A stretch of DNA of 42,655 nucleotides, from the IMG/VR virus record IMGVR_UViG_3300025070_002720, positions 1 to 42,655 of that record; one strand, written 5' to 3'. Under the pieces are notes generated by a model. It searched no databases. It was not told where the DNA came from and saw only the letters and a list, made by a program, of their open reading frames with translations. Position 1 is the stretch's first letter. The number at the start of each line of letters is the position of its first letter. Source of the DNA: a virus. The translations under genes and the position numbers were made by a program. This document shows, in pieces, positions 13,366 through 22,347 of this stretch.

Positions 13366-15078
13366 TTATCCGTCACAACTTAAACAATCCGTAGAAGTCC
13401 TGCTACCTATATCTCCGTTGATTACTGAATCTGTTCTTAGGTAGTACAGAGTTTTAACTCCTAATCTCCATGCTGCTTGATGTACTTCGTTAATAAACTT
13501 AGGACTATCTGTTGGATCAAATGCTAGATTAAGAGATTGTGTTTGATCTATATATTTTTGTCTGGCAGAAGCTTGTTCAACCAATTGAAGCTGGTTAATC
13601 TCTGCAAAGGTTAAAAATATAGGCTTATCTTCTGCAGGCATTATATCTTCAGGTAAGTTAGCAATTGAACCTCTATCTTTCATAATTTGATCCCATACTT
13701 CTTCTGTGTTATGTCCTGATTCTTCTAAATAATTTTCTAAAGCAGAGTTCTTTCTAATAAAAGTTCCTTTAGCAGAATTAAAAGTATAAACATTAGCAGG
13801 TACAGGTTCAATACCCGCAGATACTCCTCCTGCTATAGTGCTGTTAGAGACTGTAGGAGCAACTGCTATCAAATGTGTATTTCTCATCCCAGTTCCCTTA
13901 CACCATAGTGGCTCTCCATATTCATTTGCTAATTTTCTAGAAGCATTTTCTGCTTTTTGTTTAATATCTGAAAATATCTGGTGAGTTAGCGATGTTGCAG
14001 CAACTGAGGTAAATGGAATTCTTTCGTTTTGAAGTAATGTATGCCAACCTAATACTCCTAATCCAATTGCTCTTCCTTTTTTAGCTGATCTGTGAGCTCT
14101 AATCAATGAATCTCTTCCGGATGTTTTAGCTAAAAATTCTTCTAATACTCCGTCTAGAAAGTAAACTGCGGTCTCAATTAAATCTGAGTTTTTCCATTCA
14201 TGGTATTTCGTAAGGTTAACTGAAGATAAGCAACATATAAAGCTATGTTCTTCATCAGTATGTAAAGTAATTTCAGAACAAATATTAGTCATAGAAACAT
14301 CTAGATTATTTTTCTTATAAGCTAATGGATTTGCATTATTTACTGTATCTCCAAACATAATATATGGTTCTCCGGTTTCCATTCTAGATTTAAGAATCTT
14401 TATCCATAATTCCATTGCTTCTGCATCTCTATGTTCTAAACGTTGCATAAAAGCATCATCTATATTTACACATTGATGCAAATTGAGGCACTGTCTGTTA
14501 GGGTCTCCCTTAGGTCTACGTATTTCTAGGTACTCCTCTATATCTGGATGATTGATATCTAAGTTTACTGATGCTGCTCCTCTTCTGACTGCTCCTTGAT
14601 TAGTCGCTATGATAGTAGAATCGTAAATTTTAGCCCAAGGTACAATACCTTCTGATTGACCAACTCCATTACCTATTTTTTCACCTCTTCCTCTGACTTT
14701 ACCTAAACCGATTCCAACTCCACCGCCTAGAGAAGTTAATCTCATAAGTTCTGCGTTAGTTAAACCGATACCTCTAATAGAGTCAGGAGTATCAATACCA
14801 AAACAGGAGATTGGCAGTCCTTTATCAGTTCCAGTATTAGATAAAACTGGTGATGCTAGATTTAACCAACCTTTCCACATATACCTAAAGAACTTATTTT
14901 CTAAATCCGGTCTATCTAACCTTCTTGCTACTGTAGAAGCAACTCTTCTAAAAGCTTTTTTTGGTGTTTCATCTGCTAAAAGGTATCCTTTAGATATAGT
15001 AGCAATTGATATTTCATTCATCCATTCTGGGTAATCCTTACCTGATTCCCAGGAGGAAGTATCTACAATTATGCTCAT
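13366..15078 (-). CDS. nrdA: Ribonucleotide reductase large subunit, class I (NrdA)
   Basis: Reduces ribonucleoside diphosphates to the deoxy form. Active-site residues are visible: Cys92 in ISCFG, NICSE (Asn265, Cys267, Glu269), and the partner redox Cys282 in ICCLSSVNL. There is also the TLYYLRT pair for radical transfer and a C-terminal CLSC (near 566-569) for re-reduction. At 570 residues it is short; the N-terminal ATP-cone that mediates dATP inhibition in E. coli NrdA is missing, so overall activity is probably not shut down by dATP. It is flanked by nrdB upstream and thioredoxin downstream, a self-contained dNTP supply unit. Confidence 0.96.
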   Translation of the reverse strand: MSIIVDTSSWESGKDYPEWMNEISIATISKGYLLADETPKKAFRRVASTVARRLDRPDLENKFFRYMWKGWLNLASPVLSNTGTDKGLPISCFGIDTPDSIRGIGLTNAELMRLTSLGGGVGIGLGKVRGRGEKIGNGVGQSEGIVPWAKIYDSTIIATNQGAVRRGAASVNLDINHPDIEEYLEIRRPKGDPNRQCLNLHQCVNIDDAFMQRLEHRDAEAMELWIKILKSRMETGEPYIMFGDTVNNANPLAYKKNNLDVSMTNICSEITLHTDEEHSFICCLSSVNLTKYHEWKNSDLIETAVYFLDGVLEEFLAKTSGRDSLIRAHRSAKKGRAIGLGVLGWHTLLQNERIPFTSVAATSLTHQIFSDIKQKAENASRKLANEYGEPLWCKGTGMRNTHLIAVAPTVSNSTIAGGVSAGIEPVPANVYTFNSAKGTFIRKNSALENYLEESGHNTEEVWDQIMKDRGSIANLPEDIMPAEDKPIFLTFAEINQLQLVEQASARQKYIDQTQSLNLAFDPTDSPKFINEVHQAAWRLGVKTLYYLRTDSVINGDIGSRTSTDCLSCDG

Positions 15079-15087
15079 AAATTTTTT

Positions 15088-16065
15088 TTAAAATGCGTTA
15101 GACCAGTCAATATGACCTTTACTGTAATTTGTAACTCTGCTTGCAAAGAAATCGGTCTGTTGTTTACCAGCTATAACTGCATCAAACCATTTCATAGTTT
15201 TTAAAGCACCTTTATCAATATCTTCTGATGGTACGATAGGTGTAAGACCTAAATCTGCCATTTTAGTATTTATTCTATGTTTGATAAAGTTTTTAAGCTC
15301 ATTTTTAGTTAAGTTTTCTAGGTCTCCTAATTCAAATACTTTATCTATAAAATCAAACTCTAATCTCATCATCATTTCAGCTGCTTCTTCTATCTCAGCT
15401 ATAAGCTTAGGTGTTTTAAATTCTGGATGTTCTTTCATTAAGGTTCTAAATAACCAACACCCAGCATCAGAATGTAATGATTCATCTCTAACAGACCACT
15501 CTACTATCTGTCCAACTCCTTTTAGTTTGTTTCTCATCTTAAAAGATAATAAGACTGCAAATGAACTAAATAAATTAACTCCTTCTGTAAACGCGGAAAA
15601 AATTGCTAATGATTTAGCTCTTTCATGCCAATTAGGGGTACCATCATGGTGATCTCTAACACTCATTAACGTTTCTATCTTAGCCATAGTAGCTTCATCT
15701 TCTAAAAATTCTGAGAAGTCATCTAATCCTAATTGTTCGTTTAATAAAGAGTATGCTTCAGCATGAATCGTTTCACTAGACCCTAAAGTAGTACCCATCA
15801 TAATAATTTCAGGTTTTCTGAACCACTTAGTAACTAGTGTTGACCAGTAATCATTAACTACAGTTTCAGTTTGTGCAAAACCTTTTAGTATCTGTCCTAC
15901 GACGTTCTTTTCGTTGTCTTTCATATTAGACTTCCAATCAGTTACGTCGTTCGCCATCGGCACTTCTGTATGCAGCCAGTGAGCTTGTTGTTGTTTTAGC
16001 CAGTAATCGTATGCTTGTGGGTATTCAAACGGTTTGTAAACTACCCTTTCTTTAAGTAAACTCAT
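15088..16065 (-). CDS. nrdB: Ribonucleotide reductase small subunit, class I (NrdB)
   Basis: A 325-residue radical-generating diiron subunit. Ligands and the radical site are visible as TETVVND (Glu67 region), SSETIHAEAY (Glu98, His101 and radical Tyr105), FTEGVNLF and VRDESLHSD (further Glu and His ligands). The C-terminus ends KGHIDWSNAF, resembling the tail that docks to NrdA. Tyr105 is present, so this should be a tyrosyl-radical (class Ia/Ib-like) enzyme. It precedes nrdA by nine bases. Confidence 0.95.
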   Translation of the reverse strand: MSLLKERVVYKPFEYPQAYDYWLKQQQAHWLHTEVPMANDVTDWKSNMKDNEKNVVGQILKGFAQTETVVNDYWSTLVTKWFRKPEIIMMGTTLGSSETIHAEAYSLLNEQLGLDDFSEFLEDEATMAKIETLMSVRDHHDGTPNWHERAKSLAIFSAFTEGVNLFSSFAVLLSFKMRNKLKGVGQIVEWSVRDESLHSDAGCWLFRTLMKEHPEFKTPKLIAEIEEAAEMMMRLEFDFIDKVFELGDLENLTKNELKNFIKHRINTKMADLGLTPIVPSEDIDKGALKTMKWFDAVIAGKQQTDFFASRVTNYSKGHIDWSNAF

Positions 16066-16101
16066 ATATCTTTATATATTATTAGGTTGTTGAGACAATG
16101 A

Positions 16102-16135
16102 ATCCCCAAGAGTCAGTCAGAAAGATCTTGAGGAT
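16102..16135 (-). terminator. Hairpin between helicase and nrdB genes (weak terminator or processing site)
   Basis: In minus-strand RNA, ATCCTCAAGA (16126-16135) pairs with TCTTGGGGAT (16102-16111) over ten positions, one of them G-U, around a 14-base loop. No U-run follows, so a rho-independent terminator is unlikely; an RNA-processing or stabilising stem is possible. It sits just after the helicase stop and before nrdB. Confidence 0.4.
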
Positions 16136-16154
16136 ACTTTTATAAATATGCCTC

Positions 16155-17513
16155 TTATTCATTATTACTTTGTTCTACACTAAAAAATTTCTTTGCAAGC
16201 TCTTTATGGGTAGAAGTAACGCCATTAGCATTAGGCTCTAGATCTTCCATATCAGCTTTTCCTTCGAATTCAATATGTCCATTATTAGTATCCATCTTAA
16301 GGTTATACGTCATCCCGTCCATACCGTATCTATTTTTCATAACATGCCATCGACCTGTACCTAGCACTTTATCTTCTTTCATTCTAGATAAAGAGAAACA
16401 CATATCTGCTACCATCATTTTATCATACGAACCAGCAGCTTTATCTCCTTCAATTACAGAATCCTTAGCACCCATTCTATTTACTTGAGAAGGAGTAATT
16501 ACTGGTATCTGGAATTCTTTAGCTAATCCTTTAGTAGCGATAAATACATCGTCAATTTCATCTTTACGTTCTGAGAATTTACCTTTAGAGGGAGCTCTTA
16601 AATAATCAACATAATCAATAACAATTAAATCTGGTTTATGTTCCATATCTATACATTTCTGTATATGAGATTTTATAGTATTAACAGTTGCTCCTTTAGG
16701 TGGATATTCTTTTACTATAAGTTTACCTTTCAAGCCGTCAACTTTTTTCTGTACGTCTTTTCTATGGCTATTTACCTCATCTATAGAGTAACCTGTAAAG
16801 TAACAATCAAATCGTTTACCGACATAATCTTCTCCTAATTCTAAAGTATAATAATTAACGTTATAACCCATCTTTACTGCATGAGCAGCCATTGCTACAC
16901 AAGTCCAACTTTTTCCACCTCCTGGGTTACCAAATACAATAGCTAAATCTCCTGGTCCAAAACCACCTTGTATACCTTCGTTAAGAACCGGCCAAGGAGT
17001 AGGTATAGTTGGTCTATAGTTCTCTCTATATCTACTTTCTATATCCTTATTATACTCATGTCCAATATTTTTATCCATACCAGCTTTCATAGCTTTCTCT
17101 ACTACATTTCTGATACCGTCAAAATCACCTTCTTTAAGTAAATCAGCAGAATTAAGTATTGCTGCTTTCATTTCTTGATTCTTACAGAAGTTAGTAAACT
17201 CTTCTTGAACGTACTCTAAATCATCTTGGGAAGCAGCATAAGAATTTCTCAATTCCTCTTTTAATGCTACTTGAAGGATGTCGTTATCTAGTTTTTGAAG
17301 CTCTACTTTCAAAACATCCATAGTCACAGTAGTGTGGTAATTATCGAAATATCTCATAATTTCGTTAATAATCCACTTATGTGCATCTGAATCGAAGTAG
17401 TCTTCAGTTAAAACATCTCTTACGTTTAATAAGAACGTTTTATCTGTCAATAATGACCCTAAAACTTTTAATTGAAACCCCTTTCCGTATTGTTGTAAAC
17501 TCTTTAATGTCAT
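16155..17513 (-). CDS. Replicative DNA helicase, DnaB/gp41-like
   Basis: A 452-residue hexameric-helicase type RecA-fold protein. It has an N-terminal helical domain (about 1-150) with a long coiled segment, then Walker A GNPGGGKS (195-202). The YYTLEL catalytic-Glu strand, Walker B LIVIDYVDYL and the H3-type VITPSQVNRMGAKDS segment follow as in DnaB/gp41. It would unwind DNA 5'-3' ahead of the polymerase. No primase was seen in the window. It begins behind an ATAAAGGTTATAAT leader and is the last gene of the replication block. Confidence 0.92.
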   Translation of the reverse strand: MTLKSLQQYGKGFQLKVLGSLLTDKTFLLNVRDVLTEDYFDSDAHKWIINEIMRYFDNYHTTVTMDVLKVELQKLDNDILQVALKEELRNSYAASQDDLEYVQEEFTNFCKNQEMKAAILNSADLLKEGDFDGIRNVVEKAMKAGMDKNIGHEYNKDIESRYRENYRPTIPTPWPVLNEGIQGGFGPGDLAIVFGNPGGGKSWTCVAMAAHAVKMGYNVNYYTLELGEDYVGKRFDCYFTGYSIDEVNSHRKDVQKKVDGLKGKLIVKEYPPKGATVNTIKSHIQKCIDMEHKPDLIVIDYVDYLRAPSKGKFSERKDEIDDVFIATKGLAKEFQIPVITPSQVNRMGAKDSVIEGDKAAGSYDKMMVADMCFSLSRMKEDKVLGTGRWHVMKNRYGMDGMTYNLKMDTNNGHIEFEGKADMEDLEPNANGVTSTHKELAKKFFSVEQSNNE

Positions 17514-17593
17514 ATTATAACCTTTATTTCAATATAGTTAATTTTAATTTAATAAGCAACTGTTTTAGTGTATATGTTTACTAAAAAAGCAGT

Positions 17594-18622
17594 TTATTTT
17601 ACTGTTGTAAGCCCTCTAAAGTTCTCCAACCATCCTTCGGTATTTTTTGTAATACCTTCAATTTTATCCTGCTCTAACTGCCTTAGAAAAGCACCTGTTT
17701 GCAAGTCCGGAAGTGATGCTCTAAGAACATCCATAACATACTCTTTCTCTTTATCGTCTAAATCAGAGACATTCAAGTCCATAAGTTTAAAGTTGGTTTC
17801 AACTCTATCCCATTCCGTTATTATCTTAGGAAATATTTTCTTAAACTTTTTCTCTTCTAATTTTTCAGCACATATATCGTATACGTACTCTAGACTCATA
17901 TTAGGTTCTTTAGCTAGTTTCGGAAACTCTGAAAGTATAGTTTTTATACCTAATCCTTTTACTCCTGCTAAATTATCGGAATTATCCCCTAATAACGCTT
18001 TAACTATGTTGTAATTCTCTGGTAATACCTTAAGTTCATCAAATATATTACTCTCAGTAAAGGTTTTCTTTTTTATTGGTGCATATACTTCTACAGTATC
18101 GTCCACTAACTGCAAAAAATCCTTATCTGATGAAATAATCGTACACTTTTTGACATTACTTACTGAAGCTCTTTTGGCAATATATGCTATTATATCGTCT
18201 GCTTCTAATTTCTCCATCATTAACTGTTGTACTGGTAGACAGTCTAGATAGTCTTGCGTTCTATGCAATTGTCCTATAAGAGCTTCCATTTCCTCCTGTT
18301 TACTGTCGTAAAGTCCCCAGTGTGTTATTCTACTGGTTGCTCTTTGAGCTTTGTAATTAGGGTCAATGTTCTTTCTATTAGCAGAACCTCCTTTACCGTC
18401 CCAAACTATAATTACTCTGGTAGGGTCAAATATTCTGGTAACATACCCTAAAGAGCGAAGGAAGCCCACCAGGCCTCCGATATGTGCGCCTGATGGGTTC
18501 ATCGCCTTGAGAAGAGAGAAACTACGAATTAACATATTCATAGCATCTACGATCAAGATATGATCGTTCAACTCACGGGGTGGGGTCTCTTTTAAATTGT
18601 TAAGTATGTTTTCGTATGCCAT
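17594..18622 (-). CDS. 5'-3' exonuclease / RNase H (T4 rnh / FEN family)
   Basis: A 342-residue structure-specific 5' nuclease for removing primers and flaps. Landmarks are IVDAMNMLIRSF (24-35, metal Asp26), VIIVWDGKGG with NYKAQR after it, LEADDIIAYIAKR, IISSDKDFLQL, and the helix-three-turn GDNSDNLAGVKGLGIKTI segment that binds DNA. All metal-binding aspartates are there. It begins with a TAATG overlap on the recA-like gene. The 5' part (about 18420-18600) is roughly 44% GC by hand count, richer than the rest, with codons unlike the neighbours. Confidence 0.93.
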   Translation of the reverse strand: MAYENILNNLKETPPRELNDHILIVDAMNMLIRSFSLLKAMNPSGAHIGGLVGFLRSLGYVTRIFDPTRVIIVWDGKGGSANRKNIDPNYKAQRATSRITHWGLYDSKQEEMEALIGQLHRTQDYLDCLPVQQLMMEKLEADDIIAYIAKRASVSNVKKCTIISSDKDFLQLVDDTVEVYAPIKKKTFTESNIFDELKVLPENYNIVKALLGDNSDNLAGVKGLGIKTILSEFPKLAKEPNMSLEYVYDICAEKLEEKKFKKIFPKIITEWDRVETNFKLMDLNVSDLDDKEKEYVMDVLRASLPDLQTGAFLRQLEQDKIEGITKNTEGWLENFRGLTTVK

Positions 18623-19695
18623 TAATCTAGTAAATTAGGAGATATTGGTGTTTCTTCTAAATCTCCTTCTTCAATAAGATCAAAGTCTACAGATCCAACT
18701 AATTTTAGCCAGTGAGCTTTATGAGCATCTCTATACTTATCAATTGCTTTCTTATCATCTTCAATAAAGCCGTGTTGAGTCATTACAATTCTACCTCTAG
18801 ATTGTACTCCTCCGATATGGTTTTTCTCTACTTGAACGTTAGTACGTTTAGCAAACTCAACTTGCATACCATTTTTAATTGCTTTAATTTTAGAAGTTCC
18901 TGGATTGGTGATATTACCAAAAGTAATTACTAGAGTAGCATCGTACCACATAGACATACCTCCTTTATTTTGCAATTTAGGTTGTCCCATAGGGTGTTCT
19001 GGTTTCATAGTCCAGACTTTATTAATAGCTACCATAGTATTTGTATATGGTGAATTCTCTTTTCTAGATAATAGAATCTTTTGGTTAAGATTATTACCAA
19101 ATTGAGTAGACATCGCACCAGCATTCCATTCGTTGTTATTCTTATTAGAACGTACTGATAAGTCACAAGGTACAGATCCGATACTATCCCAGAAGAAACA
19201 CATATCATAAGGTAAGTTACCTTTAGCTTGTTCGTCCATAAGATCAGCAATATAAACTGCTACATCTTCGATAGTATTTAATTGACCTCTATCTGCATAT
19301 AGAAAATGTCCTTCGTAATCCGTAACATTGCCTTGCTCGTCTTTAGTTTCTTCAAACTGTAAGCCCATTTCTTTAGCATGATCCCAAGACCATTTCATCT
19401 CCGTAATGATGAAGACAGGCAGTATACCCATTTTTTGGGCATTGACTGCTGCTTCAATTAGAGCTGTTGTTTTTCCAGTATCACTATGTCCTCTCAGAAG
19501 AGTTATGTGACCAGTTGGAATACCGGGAAGAGAGGTAATGTCTTGAAAAGCTTTAGATAAAGGAATCCATCCTTGTTCTTTAAACTTTACGGAAGCATTC
19601 GAAAAACCTTTTTTCTTTTTAAAATTTCCTAAATTAAACGACTTCTGTACAGCAGCAGTCGCTCTTGCTTTTACTTCTTCTTTCTTTTTTGCCAT
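18622..19695 (-). CDS. RecA/UvsX-like recombinase
   Basis: A 357-residue strand-exchange ATPase. A Lys-rich N-terminus precedes the core; Walker A is GHSDTGKT (69-76), followed by the PVFIITEMKWSWD-type catalytic-Glu strand and Walker B MCFFWDSIGSV. DNA-binding loops follow in the GAMSTQFG/NLNQK and WTMKPEHPMGQPK stretches. The C-terminus is acidic (DLEETPISPNLLD). It matches the phage UvsX type more than bacterial RecA. It sits between the SSB and exonuclease genes, which fits a recombination-dependent replication set. Confidence 0.93.
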   Translation of the reverse strand: MAKKKEEVKARATAAVQKSFNLGNFKKKKGFSNASVKFKEQGWIPLSKAFQDITSLPGIPTGHITLLRGHSDTGKTTALIEAAVNAQKMGILPVFIITEMKWSWDHAKEMGLQFEETKDEQGNVTDYEGHFLYADRGQLNTIEDVAVYIADLMDEQAKGNLPYDMCFFWDSIGSVPCDLSVRSNKNNNEWNAGAMSTQFGNNLNQKILLSRKENSPYTNTMVAINKVWTMKPEHPMGQPKLQNKGGMSMWYDATLVITFGNITNPGTSKIKAIKNGMQVEFAKRTNVQVEKNHIGGVQSRGRIVMTQHGFIEDDKKAIDKYRDAHKAHWLKLVGSVDFDLIEEGDLEETPISPNLLD

Positions 19696-19697
19696 GT

Positions 19698-20495
19698 TTA
19701 TTCGTTAAATAGATCATCAAATTTACTTACTGTGTCTTTGTTGCCAGCCGTAGCTGTTTCCAAAGTAAAGTCCGTTTTTTGTTGACCTAAGCTTTCTGGC
19801 AGTTTATCTTTAGCAGGTGTTTCAGTCGTTTCGTCTCCTGAACCTGGGTTTAGATAATTTTGAAGTTGTTTTTTAATAAAGTCATAATCATATTGACTAT
19901 GTACCTCTACTGGGTTAGGTTGAGTTTTTAACCAAGTATCCACTAAATCGTTATTATCTGATAAAGGAGTTTGTTTAGGTTTAATTCTAACTGTAGTTTC
20001 AGGGTAAGGGTTACCTTGAGCTTGTTCAACTACCATATCCCATCCGTTGATTACATCTGTAAAATCTCCGATGTCTTCATCTTCTGCTAAAGCTAATAAA
20101 GCTTTATAAATAGTAATTCCGAATCCCCAAAGTCGAACTCCTTTGTCCTCCTCTCCTCTAACGATTACTGGGGCAAATATCCTAGTTTTAGGACTGATTT
20201 TCCCTGATAGAGACCAGTTATCTTTATCATTCGTTTTTCTTAACTCTTTAACAAACTCTTCAATAGGGTCTTGCTTACCAAAGTTAGATAGTGCTACCAT
20301 CGGATACTTTCCGATTCCGTAGTGAAATTTCAATTCCTTAAAAGGAAATGCAGGGTCAAAAGCAGACGGTACAATACGTAACGTTTGTTTGCCCAGTTGT
20401 GGTTTCCAAAAAATCTTGGAGTAGTCAGTCTTTTCTCTATCCTGACCGTTGTTGTTTAAGGCATCTAGTTTAGCCTTGATTGCATTAATATCCAT
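19698..20495 (-). CDS. Single-stranded DNA-binding protein, gp32-like
   Basis: A 265-residue protein in the T4 gp32 pattern. A short basic N-terminus (INAIKAKLDALNN) leads to an OB-type core with IFWKPQLGKQTLRIVPSA, FKELKFHYGIGK and RLWGFGITIYKALLALAEDEDIGDFTDVINGWDM in separate strands and helices. It ends in a long acidic low-complexity tail finishing DDLFNE, which normally binds partner proteins. The T4 gp32 zinc site (His-Cys3) is not present. Order SSB, recA, exonuclease, helicase is a compact replication operon. Confidence 0.88.
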   Translation of the reverse strand: MDINAIKAKLDALNNNGQDREKTDYSKIFWKPQLGKQTLRIVPSAFDPAFPFKELKFHYGIGKYPMVALSNFGKQDPIEEFVKELRKTNDKDNWSLSGKISPKTRIFAPVIVRGEEDKGVRLWGFGITIYKALLALAEDEDIGDFTDVINGWDMVVEQAQGNPYPETTVRIKPKQTPLSDNNDLVDTWLKTQPNPVEVHSQYDYDFIKKQLQNYLNPGSGDETTETPAKDKLPESLGQQKTDFTLETATAGNKDTVSKFDDLFNE

Positions 20496-20526
20496 ATATA
20501 ACTAATTTTTAAATGTATTACTCTAT

Positions 20527-20537
20527 TAATATAAGAA
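20527..20537 (-). promoter_or_regulatory. Putative promoter element ahead of the SSB gene
   Basis: Exact minus-strand TTCTTATATTA, 32 bases upstream of the ATG at 20495, preceded by a T-run. It is the same 11-mer as at 2115, 5628, 22365 and 34562. This would start the ssb-recA-exonuclease-helicase transcript. Confidence 0.5.
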
Positions 20538-20544
20538 TAAAAAA

Positions 20545-21000
20545 TCAATTATCCAACTCTATTATGTTAAATAATTTAGTATTTATCCTTTTTAATTCTG
20601 GTCCTTTGGTTAAAAGTACACAGTTTCTGTAATCCGCCCAATTTATTCTGTAAGAAGAGTCAAGCTGTCCGCCATTGAGCTGTTTTATGAGTGTATTAAG
20701 AGCATTGATTGTGTAGAGGGTATTTGTTTCTTTCTTTCTATGAACTAAGATAGTATTATCTAAGAAAGCTGAGACATTACCGAAATCAACGTTATAAGTA
20801 CATATATATTCATCTTGACTTTTAGAATAAAGTACAAAGATCTTATTATATATAATCTTATATCTTTCCTGTATTGAAGTAAGGACGTTTTCTAAATTCT
20901 CTTGGGTCGAAAACGTACAGAACAATTTGTTACTCATATCACCACTTAAAAAAATGTCGTCGAAATCATAATCGACTGAAAAATCCGTATCTACTCGCAT
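20545..21000 (-). CDS. Hypothetical protein in replication block
   Basis: A 151-residue soluble alpha/beta protein (starts MRVDTDFSVDYDFDD, acidic N-terminus). No nucleotide-binding or nuclease motif is visible. A LYTINALNTLIKQLNGG stretch and a final LKRINTKLFNIIELDN stretch look like ordered helix-strand structure. Being between the second polymerase-like gene and ssb suggests a replication-linked role, but nothing in the sequence proves it. Confidence 0.6.
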   Translation of the reverse strand: MRVDTDFSVDYDFDDIFLSGDMSNKLFCTFSTQENLENVLTSIQERYKIIYNKIFVLYSKSQDEYICTYNVDFGNVSAFLDNTILVHRKKETNTLYTINALNTLIKQLNGGQLDSSYRINWADYRNCVLLTKGPELKRINTKLFNIIELDN

Positions 21001-21021
21001 TTATTATAAATATAAACTGTT

Positions 21022-22347
21022 CTACAAAACTAAATTTTTATTGTACTTAAATTTAACTGGATATTTTTTACCGCTTTCTAATATATCTTTCAGTTCATTT
21101 AAAGTCTCTTTGCCGTCTTCTTTACTAAAATCAAATAAGATAGCATCATATGTATAAAGCGATATTTTAGTCTTTTTATTTCTTAAGTATCGCAGTACTT
21201 CTTTCAATATAAGAATATTATTTGAGGTTTCCAACGATTGCATCATATAATTCATTAGCTTAGCTGGATGAGTGTCTTTAAGGTTGGTAGTAAACGGTTT
21301 TCCAGATTGAGGATTACTCACTACTCCTATTTCTTTATAGACTGCCCACATATTATCAATATATTCCTGTATTAATTTAAATATTTTTAAATTTTTATGT
21401 TCTTCTGGTATTTTACCGTATATGGCTTGAAAATTAATTTGTTTAGCTTCAATATACTGTTCATCTGTAATATCTTCAGTTCCAAAGTAATGTTTTGCTA
21501 GTTGCTTATGAGCAGACTCAGGGGTAAGTTCATATCCAATCTGATTACAAAGTAACCTAAGGTGATAACCATCAAAATCAAACTCAACAAAGTAATCATT
21601 GGTCGGGTGGAAACAGTTTCGATGCTGCTCACTTTTAGGTATAGCAGCGAAATTAACGCTGTTGAAAGCATTAGTAGGTCTAGAAGTTGCATTATATAAA
21701 TTATAAAAGGTTAAAACTTTATTGTTCTCAATATTGTATACGGGATCTCTTGGAGTAAAGTTCTCCAGGAATTTATCATAATCTATTCCAATTCCATGTT
21801 GCTCTAATAAGAAAAACACATTAGTTGCTATAGAGTTATAAAAATCAAATCCAGCAGGGATTTCAATATCTAATACAGTACTTACCGCTTCATATGCTTT
21901 TTCACAAACTTCGAAATGTTTAGATATAGGTATTAGTTTATTAATATGTGGAAACTCTCTGAATTTATTATAAAAATAATTAACTGTGGAATTAGTTTTA
22001 GTTATGTCCAATCTTTCGTATTTTACCATACTATAGACTAAAGATATATCTATTGCTCCCTGTAAATTAAAATGATAGAGTAATTTTTTCTTATCTAATG
22101 TATATAGTTTATTGCATTTAGAAAGAATATCGTAGATACGTTGTTTATCTACATTAATACATTCTTCGTGGTCTATAGGAATTATATAGCCGTGTTGACT
22201 TTTTAGTATTCTTATATAGACTGCTACTGTAGTTGTTAATTTAGGGTGATAAAGATCGTGTGTAGGTATAATATCTACATAGCAGCCAAGCCTCATTAGC
22301 TTTTCTAAGCGTTCTAACTTATAAGATTCTTCAACTATATAAAACAT
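21022..22347 (-). CDS. Minimal family-A DNA polymerase-like protein
   Basis: A 441-residue protein whose C-terminal 220 residues follow the PolA palm/fingers order. ATSRPTNAFNSVNFAAIP (220-237) matches the T-x-R-x-S-x-x-x-N-x-x-x-IP block. Motif A is EFDFDGYHLRLL (catalytic Asp257, with His262 where the steric-gate Glu normally is). Motif B is AKQINFQAIYG (Lys302, Phe306, Tyr310, but the usual Arg four before Lys is Tyr298). Motif C is YTYDAILF (Asp401, with YDA for HDE). Thus both catalytic Asp positions remain but several supporting residues are changed. The N-terminal 200 residues show no exonuclease acids. It could be a specialised primer/gap polymerase or a non-catalytic partner of the main enzyme. 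It heads the replication block. Confidence 0.85.
   Translation of the reverse strand: MFYIVEESYKLERLEKLMRLGCYVDIIPTHDLYHPKLTTTVAVYIRILKSQHGYIIPIDHEECINVDKQRIYDILSKCNKLYTLDKKKLLYHFNLQGAIDISLVYSMVKYERLDITKTNSTVNYFYNKFREFPHINKLIPISKHFEVCEKAYEAVSTVLDIEIPAGFDFYNSIATNVFFLLEQHGIGIDYDKFLENFTPRDPVYNIENNKVLTFYNLYNATSRPTNAFNSVNFAAIPKSEQHRNCFHPTNDYFVEFDFDGYHLRLLCNQIGYELTPESAHKQLAKHYFGTEDITDEQYIEAKQINFQAIYGKIPEEHKNLKIFKLIQEYIDNMWAVYKEIGVVSNPQSGKPFTTNLKDTHPAKLMNYMMQSLETSNNILILKEVLRYLRNKKTKISLYTYDAILFDFSKEDGKETLNELKDILESGKKYPVKFKYNKNLVL

Noticed and set aside
15281-15652. A plus-strand frame opposite nrdB
   Set aside because: Antisense to a gene with all catalytic residues; no support of its own.
17580-17593. 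A terminator after the exonuclease gene
   Set aside because: A T-rich stretch follows a stem of only four base pairs, too weak to call.
17568-18014. A 148-codon plus-strand frame opposite the exonuclease
   Set aside because: Antisense shadow; the minus-strand gene has full FEN motifs.
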